A stretch of DNA of 5,360 nucleotides from contig DCGU01000022.1 of NCBI GenBank assembly GCA_002315325.1, positions 1-5,360 on the forward strand, read 5' to 3'. This document shows positions 1 through 4,535 of the stretch, piece after piece. Origin of the DNA: Clostridiales bacterium UBA1770 (GTDB lineage: Bacteria; Bacillota; Clostridia; Oscillospirales; CAG-272). The stretch's first letter is position 1; every line of letters starts with the position of its first letter. A program made the translations under genes and the position numbers. Under the pieces are notes generated by a model. The model was not told where the DNA came from, searched no databases, and was given only the letters and a program-made list of their open reading frames with translations.

Positions 1-67
1 CCGTGGCAATGAACCTAAAAAGGCTCCTTCTTGAGGGGGCTCCCGACGCAGTCGGGTGGAGGAGTTC
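1..67 (+). repeat. Dispersed repeat, copy A (left inverted copy)
   Basis: This stretch matches the reverse complement of 2254-2320 at 66 of 67 positions; the only difference is T at position 4. It contains a short hairpin with stem CCCGAC / GTCGGG and loop GCA. The conserved start (TGAACCT then AAAAGGC) and end (GGAGGAGTTC) recur in diverged form at 1893-1964 and 1987-2053. The copy begins at the window edge and may extend further left. Open frames here are artefacts: the same peptide appears wherever the repeat recurs, on both strands. Confidence 0.9.
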
Positions 68-125
68 ATCCTTATACATAGTCACATCCCAACCACCGAG
101 AGAACACATAAACCAAGCCTCTTCC

Positions 126-236
126 GTGTGCCGCAGCACGCTTCATGTGGCGAAGCCATGCTTCATTCCTTCATTAGCCCGTAGGGCGACTTCATTTGGC
201 GCTTGCGCCACCGGGGGGACCGGCTCTGCCGGTGGA
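126..236. repeat. Short hairpin array with TTCAT(T) spacers
   Basis: Consecutive small inverted repeats are separated by TTCAT or TTCATT. Examples are GTGTGC/GCACGC at 126-141, GTGGC-gaa-GCCAT at 147-159, GCCC-gta-GGGC, TGGCGC-ttg-CGCCA, and ACCGGC-tct-GCCGGT near the end. Most loops are three bases. The same architecture appears on a larger scale at 1277-1566. I see no coding signal; the in-frame upstream extension of the next gene through this region is best ignored. Function is unknown. Confidence 0.75.
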
Positions 237-311
237 GGGATTGTCCCCCGTACGGTTCCCGCAAATCTCATCCCTATATACAACTAAATAATATTATTTA
301 TTCTTTTATCT

Positions 312-340
312 TTGTTACTTCTTTATTAACCTGTTATTAT
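312..340 (+). promoter_or_regulatory. Candidate extended -10 promoter for the secreted-protein gene
   Basis: TTGTTA at 312-317 is followed after 17 bp by TATTAT at 335-340, preceded by TG at 332-333, giving an extended -10 (TGnTATTAT). A start near 347 would give a leader of about 54 nt before the ATG at 401. The surrounding tract (about 285-380) is very T-rich on this strand, so chance matches are likely. Confidence 0.45.
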
Positions 341-400
341 TCCTATTATTGTTATTGTTATCTATTCTTTATCTTATTTGATGGAAAGGGGGTCTGTGCC

Positions 401-1159
401 ATGCGTCGCCGAATTTGTATATTGTTGGCAGCGGTATTGTTGCTGTTGTGCTTGTCCGGCATCAGCGCTGGGGCAGAGAATCAAACCTTTTTCTATAATG
501 AGAAAACTAAAAAATGGGTTTCAGGTAACGGCACAAACGTGCAGGAAGTGACTGTGGTATGGACAATCCAAAACAACGACATACTTGTGGAAGCCAAGCG
601 GCAATGGAATCCGTTCGCTTTGCGGTATGATGTGACTGAAATCAGCGTCACCGATTTCTGTTCGCCGCAAATCACTTTTACGATTACAAATAACAGTAAA
701 CAATACTATTGCAGTTCCACTGTTCAAATTGAATCATCTGAAGACTTTTCCGTGAGTGTCTTGCATTCATTGAATGTTATTAGAACAGATGCAAACTTGA
801 AATTGTCTCCCGGAGACTATGATGGCACAAAACTCTTTTATTTGGATAGAAACGTTACCGAAAATATTGAAGTGGTGAACAATAATGATGGTCAAAGTGT
901 CGTAATCGGCCCCTGGTTAACAGCGATTACGAGAGATTATTATAATCAAAACACGATCATTGAAAGTGATGTTTTGGGAGAAAGTCGAGTCTCCTTCACA
1001 CTTACCATTGAAAATGATACGTTGTTAAATAATCTTCGTACTATTGAAAACTGGAACGGCTCAACCTATAAGGACGGCAACACTATTACAATCGCTAACG
1101 TCACAATCGTTCTTGATATGATTGCTATTCCGACTGAATTTGATATACCAAGTTCATAA
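401..1159 (+). CDS. Secreted beta-rich protein of unknown function (252 aa)
   Basis: The ATG at 401 is chosen because it follows an RBS-like AAAGGGGG (385-392) at 8 nt spacing and starts a clear Sec signal peptide: MRRR, then a leucine-rich core to about residue 19, with likely cleavage around AGA (residues 23-25). The frame is open further upstream to 203, but that part translates the hairpin array and an AT-rich tract. The mature part is rich in Asn, Thr, Ser, Val and Ile with alternating hydrophobic residues, suggesting an all-beta fold; it has two Cys (87 and 104) and no anchor or sortase motif. Its last strand (VTIVLDMIA, 234-242) loosely resembles the C-terminal strands of the two TasA-like proteins downstream, so a distant relationship is possible but unproven. 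It is monocistronic, with its own candidate promoter and terminator. AT-rich codon use differs from the genes at 2726-4408. Confidence 0.85.
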   Translation: MRRRICILLAAVLLLLCLSGISAGAENQTFFYNEKTKKWVSGNGTNVQEVTVVWTIQNNDILVEAKRQWNPFALRYDVTEISVTDFCSPQITFTITNNSKQYYCSSTVQIESSEDFSVSVLHSLNVIRTDANLKLSPGDYDGTKLFYLDRNVTENIEVVNNNDGQSVVIGPWLTAITRDYYNQNTIIESDVLGESRVSFTLTIENDTLLNNLRTIENWNGSTYKDGNTITIANVTIVLDMIAIPTEFDIPSS

Positions 1160-1180
1160 ATATCGTAATACAACAAATTA

Positions 1181-1215
1181 CGGCTGCTCACCCTCGCGGT
1201 GAGCAGCCGCTTTTT
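1181..1215 (+). terminator. Intrinsic terminator after the secreted-protein gene
   Basis: A perfect 12-bp stem, CGGCTGCTCACC (1181-1192) with GGTGAGCAGCCG (1198-1209), has a 5-nt loop and is followed by C and TTTTT (1211-1215). It lies 21 bp after the stop codon. The strand is set by the T-run; no matching A-run precedes the stem, so it does not look bidirectional. Confidence 0.93.
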
Positions 1216-1276
1216 ATCCCTTTTTGCCTCTTTGCCCGCCTCATTTTCCCCGGGTTCCCCGTGGTCTATTTGTAAC

Positions 1277-1566
1277 TTCATTAGCGCACCGCGCGGCTTC
1301 ATAAGTACGGAGCACTTGCTTCATTTGCGCTCTGCGCATACTTCATTAGGTGCCCCGCACCGGCTTCATTTGCGGCATTTTTGCCGCACTGCACGCCTCA
1401 TTTTCCTGTCTTCTCCCGTGAATCCGACATAATTCTCCCGTATCTTCATTAGGTGCTTGCACCGACATCATTTGGGCCTTGCCCAAACATCACGTACGCT
1501 CCGCGTACGCATCACGTGGTCGCAGACCACACATCATTTGAGGCACCGCAGCGCCTCACTCGCGCC
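1277..1566. repeat. Long array of short triloop hairpins with TTCATT/ATCATTT spacers
   Basis: About ten small inverted repeats are strung together. Stems, in order, include AGTAC-gga-GCACT (one mismatch), TGCGC-tct-GCGCA, GGTGC-ccc-GCACC, TGCGGCA-ttt-TGCCGCA, GGTGC-tt-GCACC, TTTGGGC-ctt-GCCCAAA, GTACGC-tcc-GCGTAC, GTGGTC-gca-GACCAC and TGAGGC/GCCTCA. The stem sequences differ while the spacers (CTTCATT, then ATCATTT or ATCACGT) and three-base loops are kept. Possible open frames are short and restate the repeats. No CRISPR-like fixed repeat or unique spacer is present. It may act as a structured RNA, a DNA-bending or gyrase/IHF-type site, or be a mobile filler repeat; the sequence does not decide. 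Confidence 0.8.
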
Positions 1567-1570
1567 TCAA

Positions 1571-1788
1571 AATGCCGCGCTCCCCCGTAACATGCCGTAT
1601 GAACCCCATTTTGTTCTTTCCAAATGACGTACGGCACGTTTTGTACGACACGGAAATGACAGGCACCACTTACTGCCGGCAAAATGTGTTTCGCGTCCGT
1701 TTTCATCCCCTTCCAAAACGTGCGACATGCGGTGTTTGGGTCGCACTGTACGGCTCGTTTTCCCGCTTTTCCCCGTGATATGCCGAAA
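1571..1788. other. Non-coding tract with AAATGAC motifs
   Basis: I see no credible gene here. The tract has recurrent AAAATG/AAATGAC motifs (for example 1567-1572, 1622-1628, 1654-1660 and 1681-1686), which are the complement of the TCATTT spacers in the preceding array. It may therefore be an inverted, decayed continuation of that array. Open frames on both strands lack an RBS and have Cys/Arg/His-rich low-quality translations. Confidence 0.5.
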
Positions 1789-1811
1789 GTCTGCTTGTGC
1801 AGCAAGCAGAC
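1789..1811. repeat. 23-nt hairpin, stem GTCTGCTTG (copy 1)
   Basis: GTCTGCTTG (1789-1797), loop TGCAG, CAAGCAGAC (1803-1811). The same 9-bp stem with a different 5-base loop recurs at 2353-2375. It is not followed by a T-run, so it is unlikely to be a terminator on this strand. Confidence 0.8.
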
Positions 1812-1892
1812 GGGGGATTGCGTCGTAGAGAGCGTAGCGAACACGTGCGCACTTGTGCGCTGGAGGCAAGACCTAAAGCAGGCCGTCGTTCT

Positions 1893-1964
1893 CAAAGGCT
1901 CCCTCGGGGAGGCATATCCCGCCGGGGGAGTAGCTGGATGACGAAGTCAGACTGAAGGAGTTCT
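1893..1964 (+). repeat. Dispersed repeat, diverged copy B
   Basis: It begins with AAAGGCTCCCTCGGGGAG and ends with GAAGGAGTTC, matching the start and end of copy A with a longer and altered middle. It is in the same orientation as copies A and C. Homology was judged by eye. Confidence 0.55.
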
Positions 1965-1986
1965 CTTCGTTCTCCTTGCCATAGGG

Positions 1987-2053
1987 TTGAACCTGAAAAG
2001 GCCGCCTTGTGTAAAGGGGGCTGGATTCGCGTAGCGAAGACTGAGGGATTGTA
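1987..2053 (+). repeat. Dispersed repeat, diverged copy C
   Basis: TTGAACCTGAAAAGGC followed by CCTTGTGTAAAGGGGGCT parallels copy A. The central hairpin here is TTCGC-gta-GCGAA (2026-2038) instead of CCCGAC-gca-GTCGGG. The end, ACTGAGGGATTGT, matches the reverse complement of copy D. The ends are conserved and the stem is replaced. Confidence 0.7.
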
Positions 2054-2144
2054 TACCGAAAGATTATAGCTCATAATAGTTCGTTCCGTGAGTGATTATT
2101 TGCCTATTTTTTGTTGTGAAAAAATGACGTGCATGTCATAATGG

Positions 2145-2199
2145 CACAATCCCTCAGTCAGCCTAACTCGGCTGACAGCTCCCTTTGCACAAGGCAGCC
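2145..2199 (-). repeat. Dispersed repeat, diverged copy D (inverted)
   Basis: On the minus strand this reads GCTGCCTTGTGCAAAGGGAG, then a hairpin, then GACTGAGGGATTGTG, closely parallel to copy C. The central hairpin is GTCAGCC (2157-2163), a 6-nt loop, and GGCTGAC (2170-2176). With copy C it forms an inverted pair around about 90 bp of AT-rich DNA (2054-2144) in which I see no gene. Confidence 0.7.
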
Positions 2200-2253
2200 T
2201 ACGATTGGTGCGTGCCATTTCGTGCCGGCTGAAGTATCGTTTTATATAGCTTC

Positions 2254-2320
2254 GAACTCCTCCACCCGACTGCGTCGGGAGCCCCCTCAAGAAGGAGCCT
2301 TTTTAGGTTCATTGCCGCGG
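2254..2320 (-). repeat. Dispersed repeat, copy E (right inverted copy)
   Basis: This is the reverse complement of 1-67 with a single mismatch. It carries the same CCCGAC/GTCGGG hairpin (about 2266-2281). Together with copy A it encloses the hairpin arrays and the secreted-protein gene. The very high identity compared with copies B to D implies recent duplication or gene conversion. Confidence 0.9.
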
Positions 2321-2352
2321 AGACAATCCTTCCGTCCCGCTGCGCGTGCCAC

Positions 2353-2375
2353 GTCTGCTTGCGTTGCAAGCAGAC
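2353..2375. repeat. 23-nt hairpin, stem GTCTGCTTG (copy 2)
   Basis: GTCTGCTTG (2353-2361), loop CGTTG, CAAGCAGAC (2367-2375); C2362 and G2366 can extend the stem by one pair. The stem is identical to that at 1789-1811 but the loop differs. Confidence 0.8.
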
Positions 2376-2427
2376 TGTCGCCCCCTGCAAAATCAGCCGT
2401 TTTAGGCTGTTTTTGCATGGGGCGACA
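2376..2427. repeat. Large imperfect hairpin upstream of the operon promoter
   Basis: Nested arms pair over 21 bp with two single mismatches: TGTCGCCCC (2376-2384) with GGGGCGACA (2419-2427), TGCAAAA (2386-2392) with TTTTGCA (2411-2417), and CAGCC (2394-2398) with GGCTG (2405-2409), loop GTTTTA. It directly abuts the preceding hairpin. The internal CAGCC/GGCTG plus TTTTT resembles an intrinsic terminator core, so it could insulate the operon from upstream transcription; alternatively it is one more repeat-family hairpin. Confidence 0.8.
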
Positions 2428-2470
2428 CAATTTGTCGTATATATTTAATAAAAAATTCATAATAAAGGGG

Positions 2471-2499
2471 TTGACACCCTTGTCTTGCGGTGTTATAAT
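2471..2499 (+). promoter_or_regulatory. Consensus sigma-A type promoter of the riboswitch operon
   Basis: TTGACA (2471-2476) and TATAAT (2494-2499) are both perfect matches to the housekeeping consensus, with an optimal 17-bp spacer. The 30 bp upstream (about 2437-2466) is almost entirely A/T with A- and T-tracts and could act as an UP element. Transcription should start near 2506. Such a strong constitutive promoter fits control by a downstream riboswitch terminator rather than by an activator. Confidence 0.93.
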
Positions 2500-2510
2500 A
2501 CGCATACAAG

Positions 2511-2525
2511 CTACCCTATGGGTAG
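2511..2525 (+). promoter_or_regulatory. 5' end hairpin of the operon transcript
   Basis: CTACCC-TAT-GGGTAG is a perfect 6-bp inverted repeat starting about 5 nt after the predicted transcription start and ending just before the aptamer. It may protect the 5' end of the leader RNA, or be an operator; position at the start favours an RNA role. Confidence 0.55.
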
Positions 2526-2527
2526 TT

Positions 2528-2640
2528 CATAGTTGGCAAAGCAGCCGTAAGGTTGTGACGCAAAGCTATAGGGGCCAAGTGTGCCGATAGTACGATAAAG
2601 GTACTGTCCGTATGAATAACGGTCAGCCAGTTGCAAGATG
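2528..2640 (+). ncRNA. Cyclic-di-GMP-I (GEMM-I) riboswitch aptamer
   Basis: The leader carries the signature blocks of the GEMM-I class in order: GGCAAAG (2535-2541); a hairpin CAGCC-GTAA-GGTTG (2542-2555) with a GNRA tetraloop; TGACGCAAAGC (2556-2566); TATAGGGGCC; a second long arm with GATAGTAC pairing GTACTGTC; and the closing GGTCAGCCAGTTGC (2621-2634). By alignment to the Vibrio Vc2 aptamer, the guanine-contacting position G20 corresponds to G2535, A47 to A2562 and C92 to C2634. A G at position 20 favours c-di-GMP over the cGAMP-preferring GEMM-Ib variants, which have A. P1 looks weak (CAT..TT with AA.ATG). It sits between a consensus promoter and a gene for an EAL-like protein, a typical context. 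The class call is firm; the ligand is inferred. Confidence 0.9.
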
Positions 2641-2688
2641 GGGCAATCAAAAATTGCCTGCAGTTTTCTTTGCGGCTGGGCCTTTTTT
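2621..2688 (+). terminator. Riboswitch expression-platform terminator
   Basis: GGTCAGCC (2621-2628) can pair with GGCTGGGCC (2674-2682) with one bulge and one wobble, directly followed by six T (2683-2688). Inside, GCAAGA can pair with TCTTTGC with one bulge, and GGCAAT-caaaa-ATTGCC (2642-2658) forms a small apical hairpin. The 5' arm is the conserved 3' end of the aptamer, so aptamer folding and terminator folding exclude each other. This predicts that ligand binding prevents termination (an ON switch); the polarity is inference. Confidence 0.7.
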
Positions 2689-2725
2689 ATACCTTGCCGC
2701 AAGTACTCAGGGAAGGAGCGATGAA

Positions 2726-3601
2726 ATGGTCAGTGCATCGAACCTGTCAGAACAAAGCGCGAATACGACCGTATCCATAAGAACTGATTCAGAAGCGGCA
2801 GATTTTGTTTCGGAAACCGTGGGCGCATACGTTCGTATGTCTGTCAAGTCCGGCATCGATCCTCTTTCACTTCGCTATTGCCCCATCTATCATCCCTACA
2901 GAAAAATTCCGATTGCATATAATACTTCCCCCGTGGTGAATTCCATCATGATGGGGACGCTGGACGAGGAACAGTACGCGACCACCGCGGCCTATTCCGA
3001 CGCCGGCATTAAGCTCGCTGAATGGAGCATCCGCCGCGCCGCGCGTGACCTGCACGCGTTTGCCGCCGCCGGACGCAACGTTGAATTCATTTCCGTCCCG
3101 GTTCCATCCGTGATGGTTTCCCGCTGTGACCTCGCCTACTACGTCGGCTCGGTCTTGGACGAGGAACGGGTCCGCACCCCCGAAAAGCTGTGCATTCGTT
3201 TCCCCGGCACGTTGCTGCTGGAGAACAAAAAGGCGGCACGTACCGCCCTGCTTGATTTGAAACTTCTCAAGGTGAAAACCTTGATGACCGACTGCGCCGC
3301 AGAGAATTGCCCCATGGCGCGGTTATATGATATCCCGGTGGATATGGTGACGCTTGGGCCGCAAATCACGGCCATGATCGATGACCGCGACCGCCCGCAA
3401 ACGCTCCCCGCGCTGCTCAGCTATTTGTCAGCAATGGGTGTGGCCGCCATTTGTGACGGTGCGGATGACGACACGCAGCTCAACAAACTGTACCACGCCG
3501 GAGCCATTGGCTATATGCCGTCTGACGTGTATCACGGCGCGGGTCCCAAGACCCGGCGCGACCTAACCGTTGACGAGGCCGTGGAACAGCAGGAGGGCTA
3601 A
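2726..3601 (+). CDS. Degenerate, probably inactive EAL-domain protein (291 aa)
   Basis: Start at 2726 because GGAAGGAG (2711-2718) lies 7 nt upstream; the ATG at 2721 is only 2 nt away, out of frame and stops after 19 codons. The frame is open upstream to 2612 but that is riboswitch. No signal peptide or membrane helix, so cytoplasmic. After a 45-residue N-terminal segment, the order of EAL landmarks is kept: YCPI (51-54) for YQPI, YNTS (65-68) for EALL, ISVPVP (122-127) for the vsvN strand, CIRFPGTLL (156-164) for LEITES, LMTDCAAENC (186-195) for DDFGTGYSSL, VDMVTLGPQI (205-214) for VDxIKIDRSFI, ICDGADDDTQ (242-251) for AEGVETxxQ, and GAIGYMPS (259-266) for the QGY segment. The metal- and substrate-binding E, N, D, K residues are essentially all replaced. 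Known inactive EAL domains act as c-di-GMP receptors or protein-binding modules. It is the first gene after the c-di-GMP riboswitch, 6 bp before the next gene. Fold assignment is by eye. Confidence 0.8.
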   Translation: MVSASNLSEQSANTTVSIRTDSEAADFVSETVGAYVRMSVKSGIDPLSLRYCPIYHPYRKIPIAYNTSPVVNSIMMGTLDEEQYATTAAYSDAGIKLAEWSIRRAARDLHAFAAAGRNVEFISVPVPSVMVSRCDLAYYVGSVLDEERVRTPEKLCIRFPGTLLLENKKAARTALLDLKLLKVKTLMTDCAAENCPMARLYDIPVDMVTLGPQITAMIDDRDRPQTLPALLSYLSAMGVAAICDGADDDTQLNKLYHAGAIGYMPSDVYHGAGPKTRRDLTVDEAVEQQEG

Positions 3602-3607
3602 CCTGTT

Positions 3608-4408
3608 ATGAAACCGACAAAAGACCACTTGTCCTCTAAATTGGCGCGTACCGCCAACGAGGTCAAGACCTACCGCAAACTCATGAAGCTGTTGCCCCTT
3701 GGCATGGGATGCATCGCAGTGCTGACGGTGATATTGTACGTCGTCTCCGCCCTGTATGCCCGCTACGGTTCCTTCACGGTGGCAGTTGATAAGTACCAAA
3801 ATCTGGAATATGCATTAACGCTGTGCGAGAACAGGGACTTCTCCAATCCGACGTCCCGTCTCAATTGCGACATCAATAAGTCCATTACCTGCATCGACGG
3901 TGCGACGCTGGATGACGTCCCCTTGGGGATTTTGGACGGCGACTCCAGCGGTACAAACTACGTTTGTTACACCTTTTATTTGAAAAATGCCGGCGAGTCC
4001 ATCGTCAACTACAAGTCCTCGATTGTCATCGGCAATATGACGCTGGGCATTGAAAATGCCATACGTCTTATCCTCTTGACCAACCGCAACGGTACGGACG
4101 GCACCAAGCGTGTCTACGCCATGGCGGCAGATTTGGACGAGAACAACAACGCCATTCCCGAACCCGACACCATCCCCTTTTACGATAAGTACACCGTCTG
4201 CTCCGACGAGACCGTCAGTTTCGCCCCCGGCGAGGTATGTAAGTACACCGTGGTATTGTACCTGGAAGGGAACGACCCCGAGTGTGTCGACGATATTTTG
4301 GGCGGCGAGTTCAAAATCGATATGAAGTTCAGCATCACCGGTGTCACCGACGAAGAGGGTACTTTCAAGCCTCTCGACGAGGATGAGACCGATGACAACG
4401 TATCCTAA
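3608..4408 (+). CDS. Membrane-anchored TasA/camelysin-like surface protein (266 aa)
   Basis: ATG at 3608 follows AGGAGGG (3591-3597), which lies within the end of the preceding gene; the intergenic gap is 6 bp, implying co-transcription and coupled translation. A basic, charged cytoplasmic tail (1-28) precedes one hydrophobic helix (about 29-51), then an outside domain of about 215 residues. That domain has features I associate with TasA-like beta proteins: YTFYLKNAGE (121-130), an IENAIRLILLTN strand, FAPGE (205-209), and a LEGNDPEC motif (219-226) followed by DDILGGEF and a terminal strand DMKFSI. The tail is acidic and Asp/Glu-rich. Seven Cys lie outside the membrane (73, 87, 95, 120, 198, 211, 226). 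Without a TYAWF-type cleavage motif it probably stays anchored and may nucleate or tether the protein encoded next, like TapA-type partners; that role is inference. GC-rich third positions match the EAL-like gene. Confidence 0.8.
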   Translation: MKPTKDHLSSKLARTANEVKTYRKLMKLLPLGMGCIAVLTVILYVVSALYARYGSFTVAVDKYQNLEYALTLCENRDFSNPTSRLNCDINKSITCIDGATLDDVPLGILDGDSSGTNYVCYTFYLKNAGESIVNYKSSIVIGNMTLGIENAIRLILLTNRNGTDGTKRVYAMAADLDENNNAIPEPDTIPFYDKYTVCSDETVSFAPGEVCKYTVVLYLEGNDPECVDDILGGEFKIDMKFSITGVTDEEGTFKPLDEDETDDNVS

Positions 4409-4494
4409 CGTCAATTTTTAGCGATTTATAGCATCCGGCCAAACGTGACCCGCAGACCGGCTGTTGTAGATAGATTCCCCAAACAGATAAGAAT

Positions 4495-4511
4495 ATCATT
4501 TTTAAAATGAT
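4495..4511 (+). promoter_or_regulatory. AT-rich hairpin before the exported TasA-like gene
   Basis: ATCATTT-TTA-AAATGAT is a perfect 7-bp inverted repeat ending 7 nt before the RBS core. In the 127-bp gap 4409-4535 I found no convincing promoter; TTGTAG (4464-4469) with a poor -10 about 17 bp on is too weak to call. The hairpin may be an mRNA stabiliser or processing site that lets the downstream gene be expressed at a different level. Confidence 0.45.
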
Positions 4512-4518
4512 AAATTAA

Positions 4519-4524
4519 AAGGAG
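4519..4524 (+). promoter_or_regulatory. Strong RBS of the exported TasA-like gene
   Basis: AAGGAG in an A-rich, unstructured context, 11 nt before the ATG at 4536. The purine-rich spacer and lack of structure suit high translation. Confidence 0.8.
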
Positions 4525-4535
4525 AAAAGAAAGAA

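Noticed and set aside
203..400. Upstream in-frame extension of the secreted-protein gene
   Set aside because: It translates the hairpin array and the AT-rich promoter tract, has no RBS, and would bury the clear signal peptide that starts at 401.
1277..1566. CRISPR array
   Set aside because: Stems vary and the constant spacers are only about 7 bases; there is no 23-40 bp direct repeat with unique spacers and no cas gene.
1512..1895. 127-codon open frame on the minus strand
   Set aside because: It runs through the hairpin array and non-coding tract, has no RBS, and its composition (Cys, Arg, His, Thr rich) is that of translated GC-rich repeats.
1..2320. Insertion sequence with terminal inverted repeats
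   Set aside because: The inverted copies belong to a multi-copy hairpin repeat family, and no transposase or target-site duplication is visible; the left end is cut by the window edge.
2129..2590. 153-codon open frame on the plus strand
   Set aside because: It crosses repeat copies D and E, the large hairpin, the consensus promoter and the riboswitch, so it cannot be a real gene as drawn.
2612..2725. N-terminal extension of the EAL-like protein starting in the riboswitch
   Set aside because: It would be translated from the aptamer and terminator with no RBS; a good RBS lies immediately before the ATG at 2726.
2721..2780. 19-codon small frame overlapping the start of the EAL-like gene
   Set aside because: Its ATG is only 2 nt after the RBS core, too close for efficient initiation, and the peptide shows no recognisable feature. 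A leader-peptide role cannot be excluded but has no support.
3815..4414. 199-codon open frame on the minus strand
   Set aside because: It is the antisense shadow of the membrane-anchored TasA-like gene, which has an RBS, membrane helix and family motifs on the plus strand.
4464..4492. Separate promoter for the exported TasA-like gene
   Set aside because: TTGTAG has no acceptable -10 hexamer at the right distance; an internal promoter remains possible but is not supported by the sequence.
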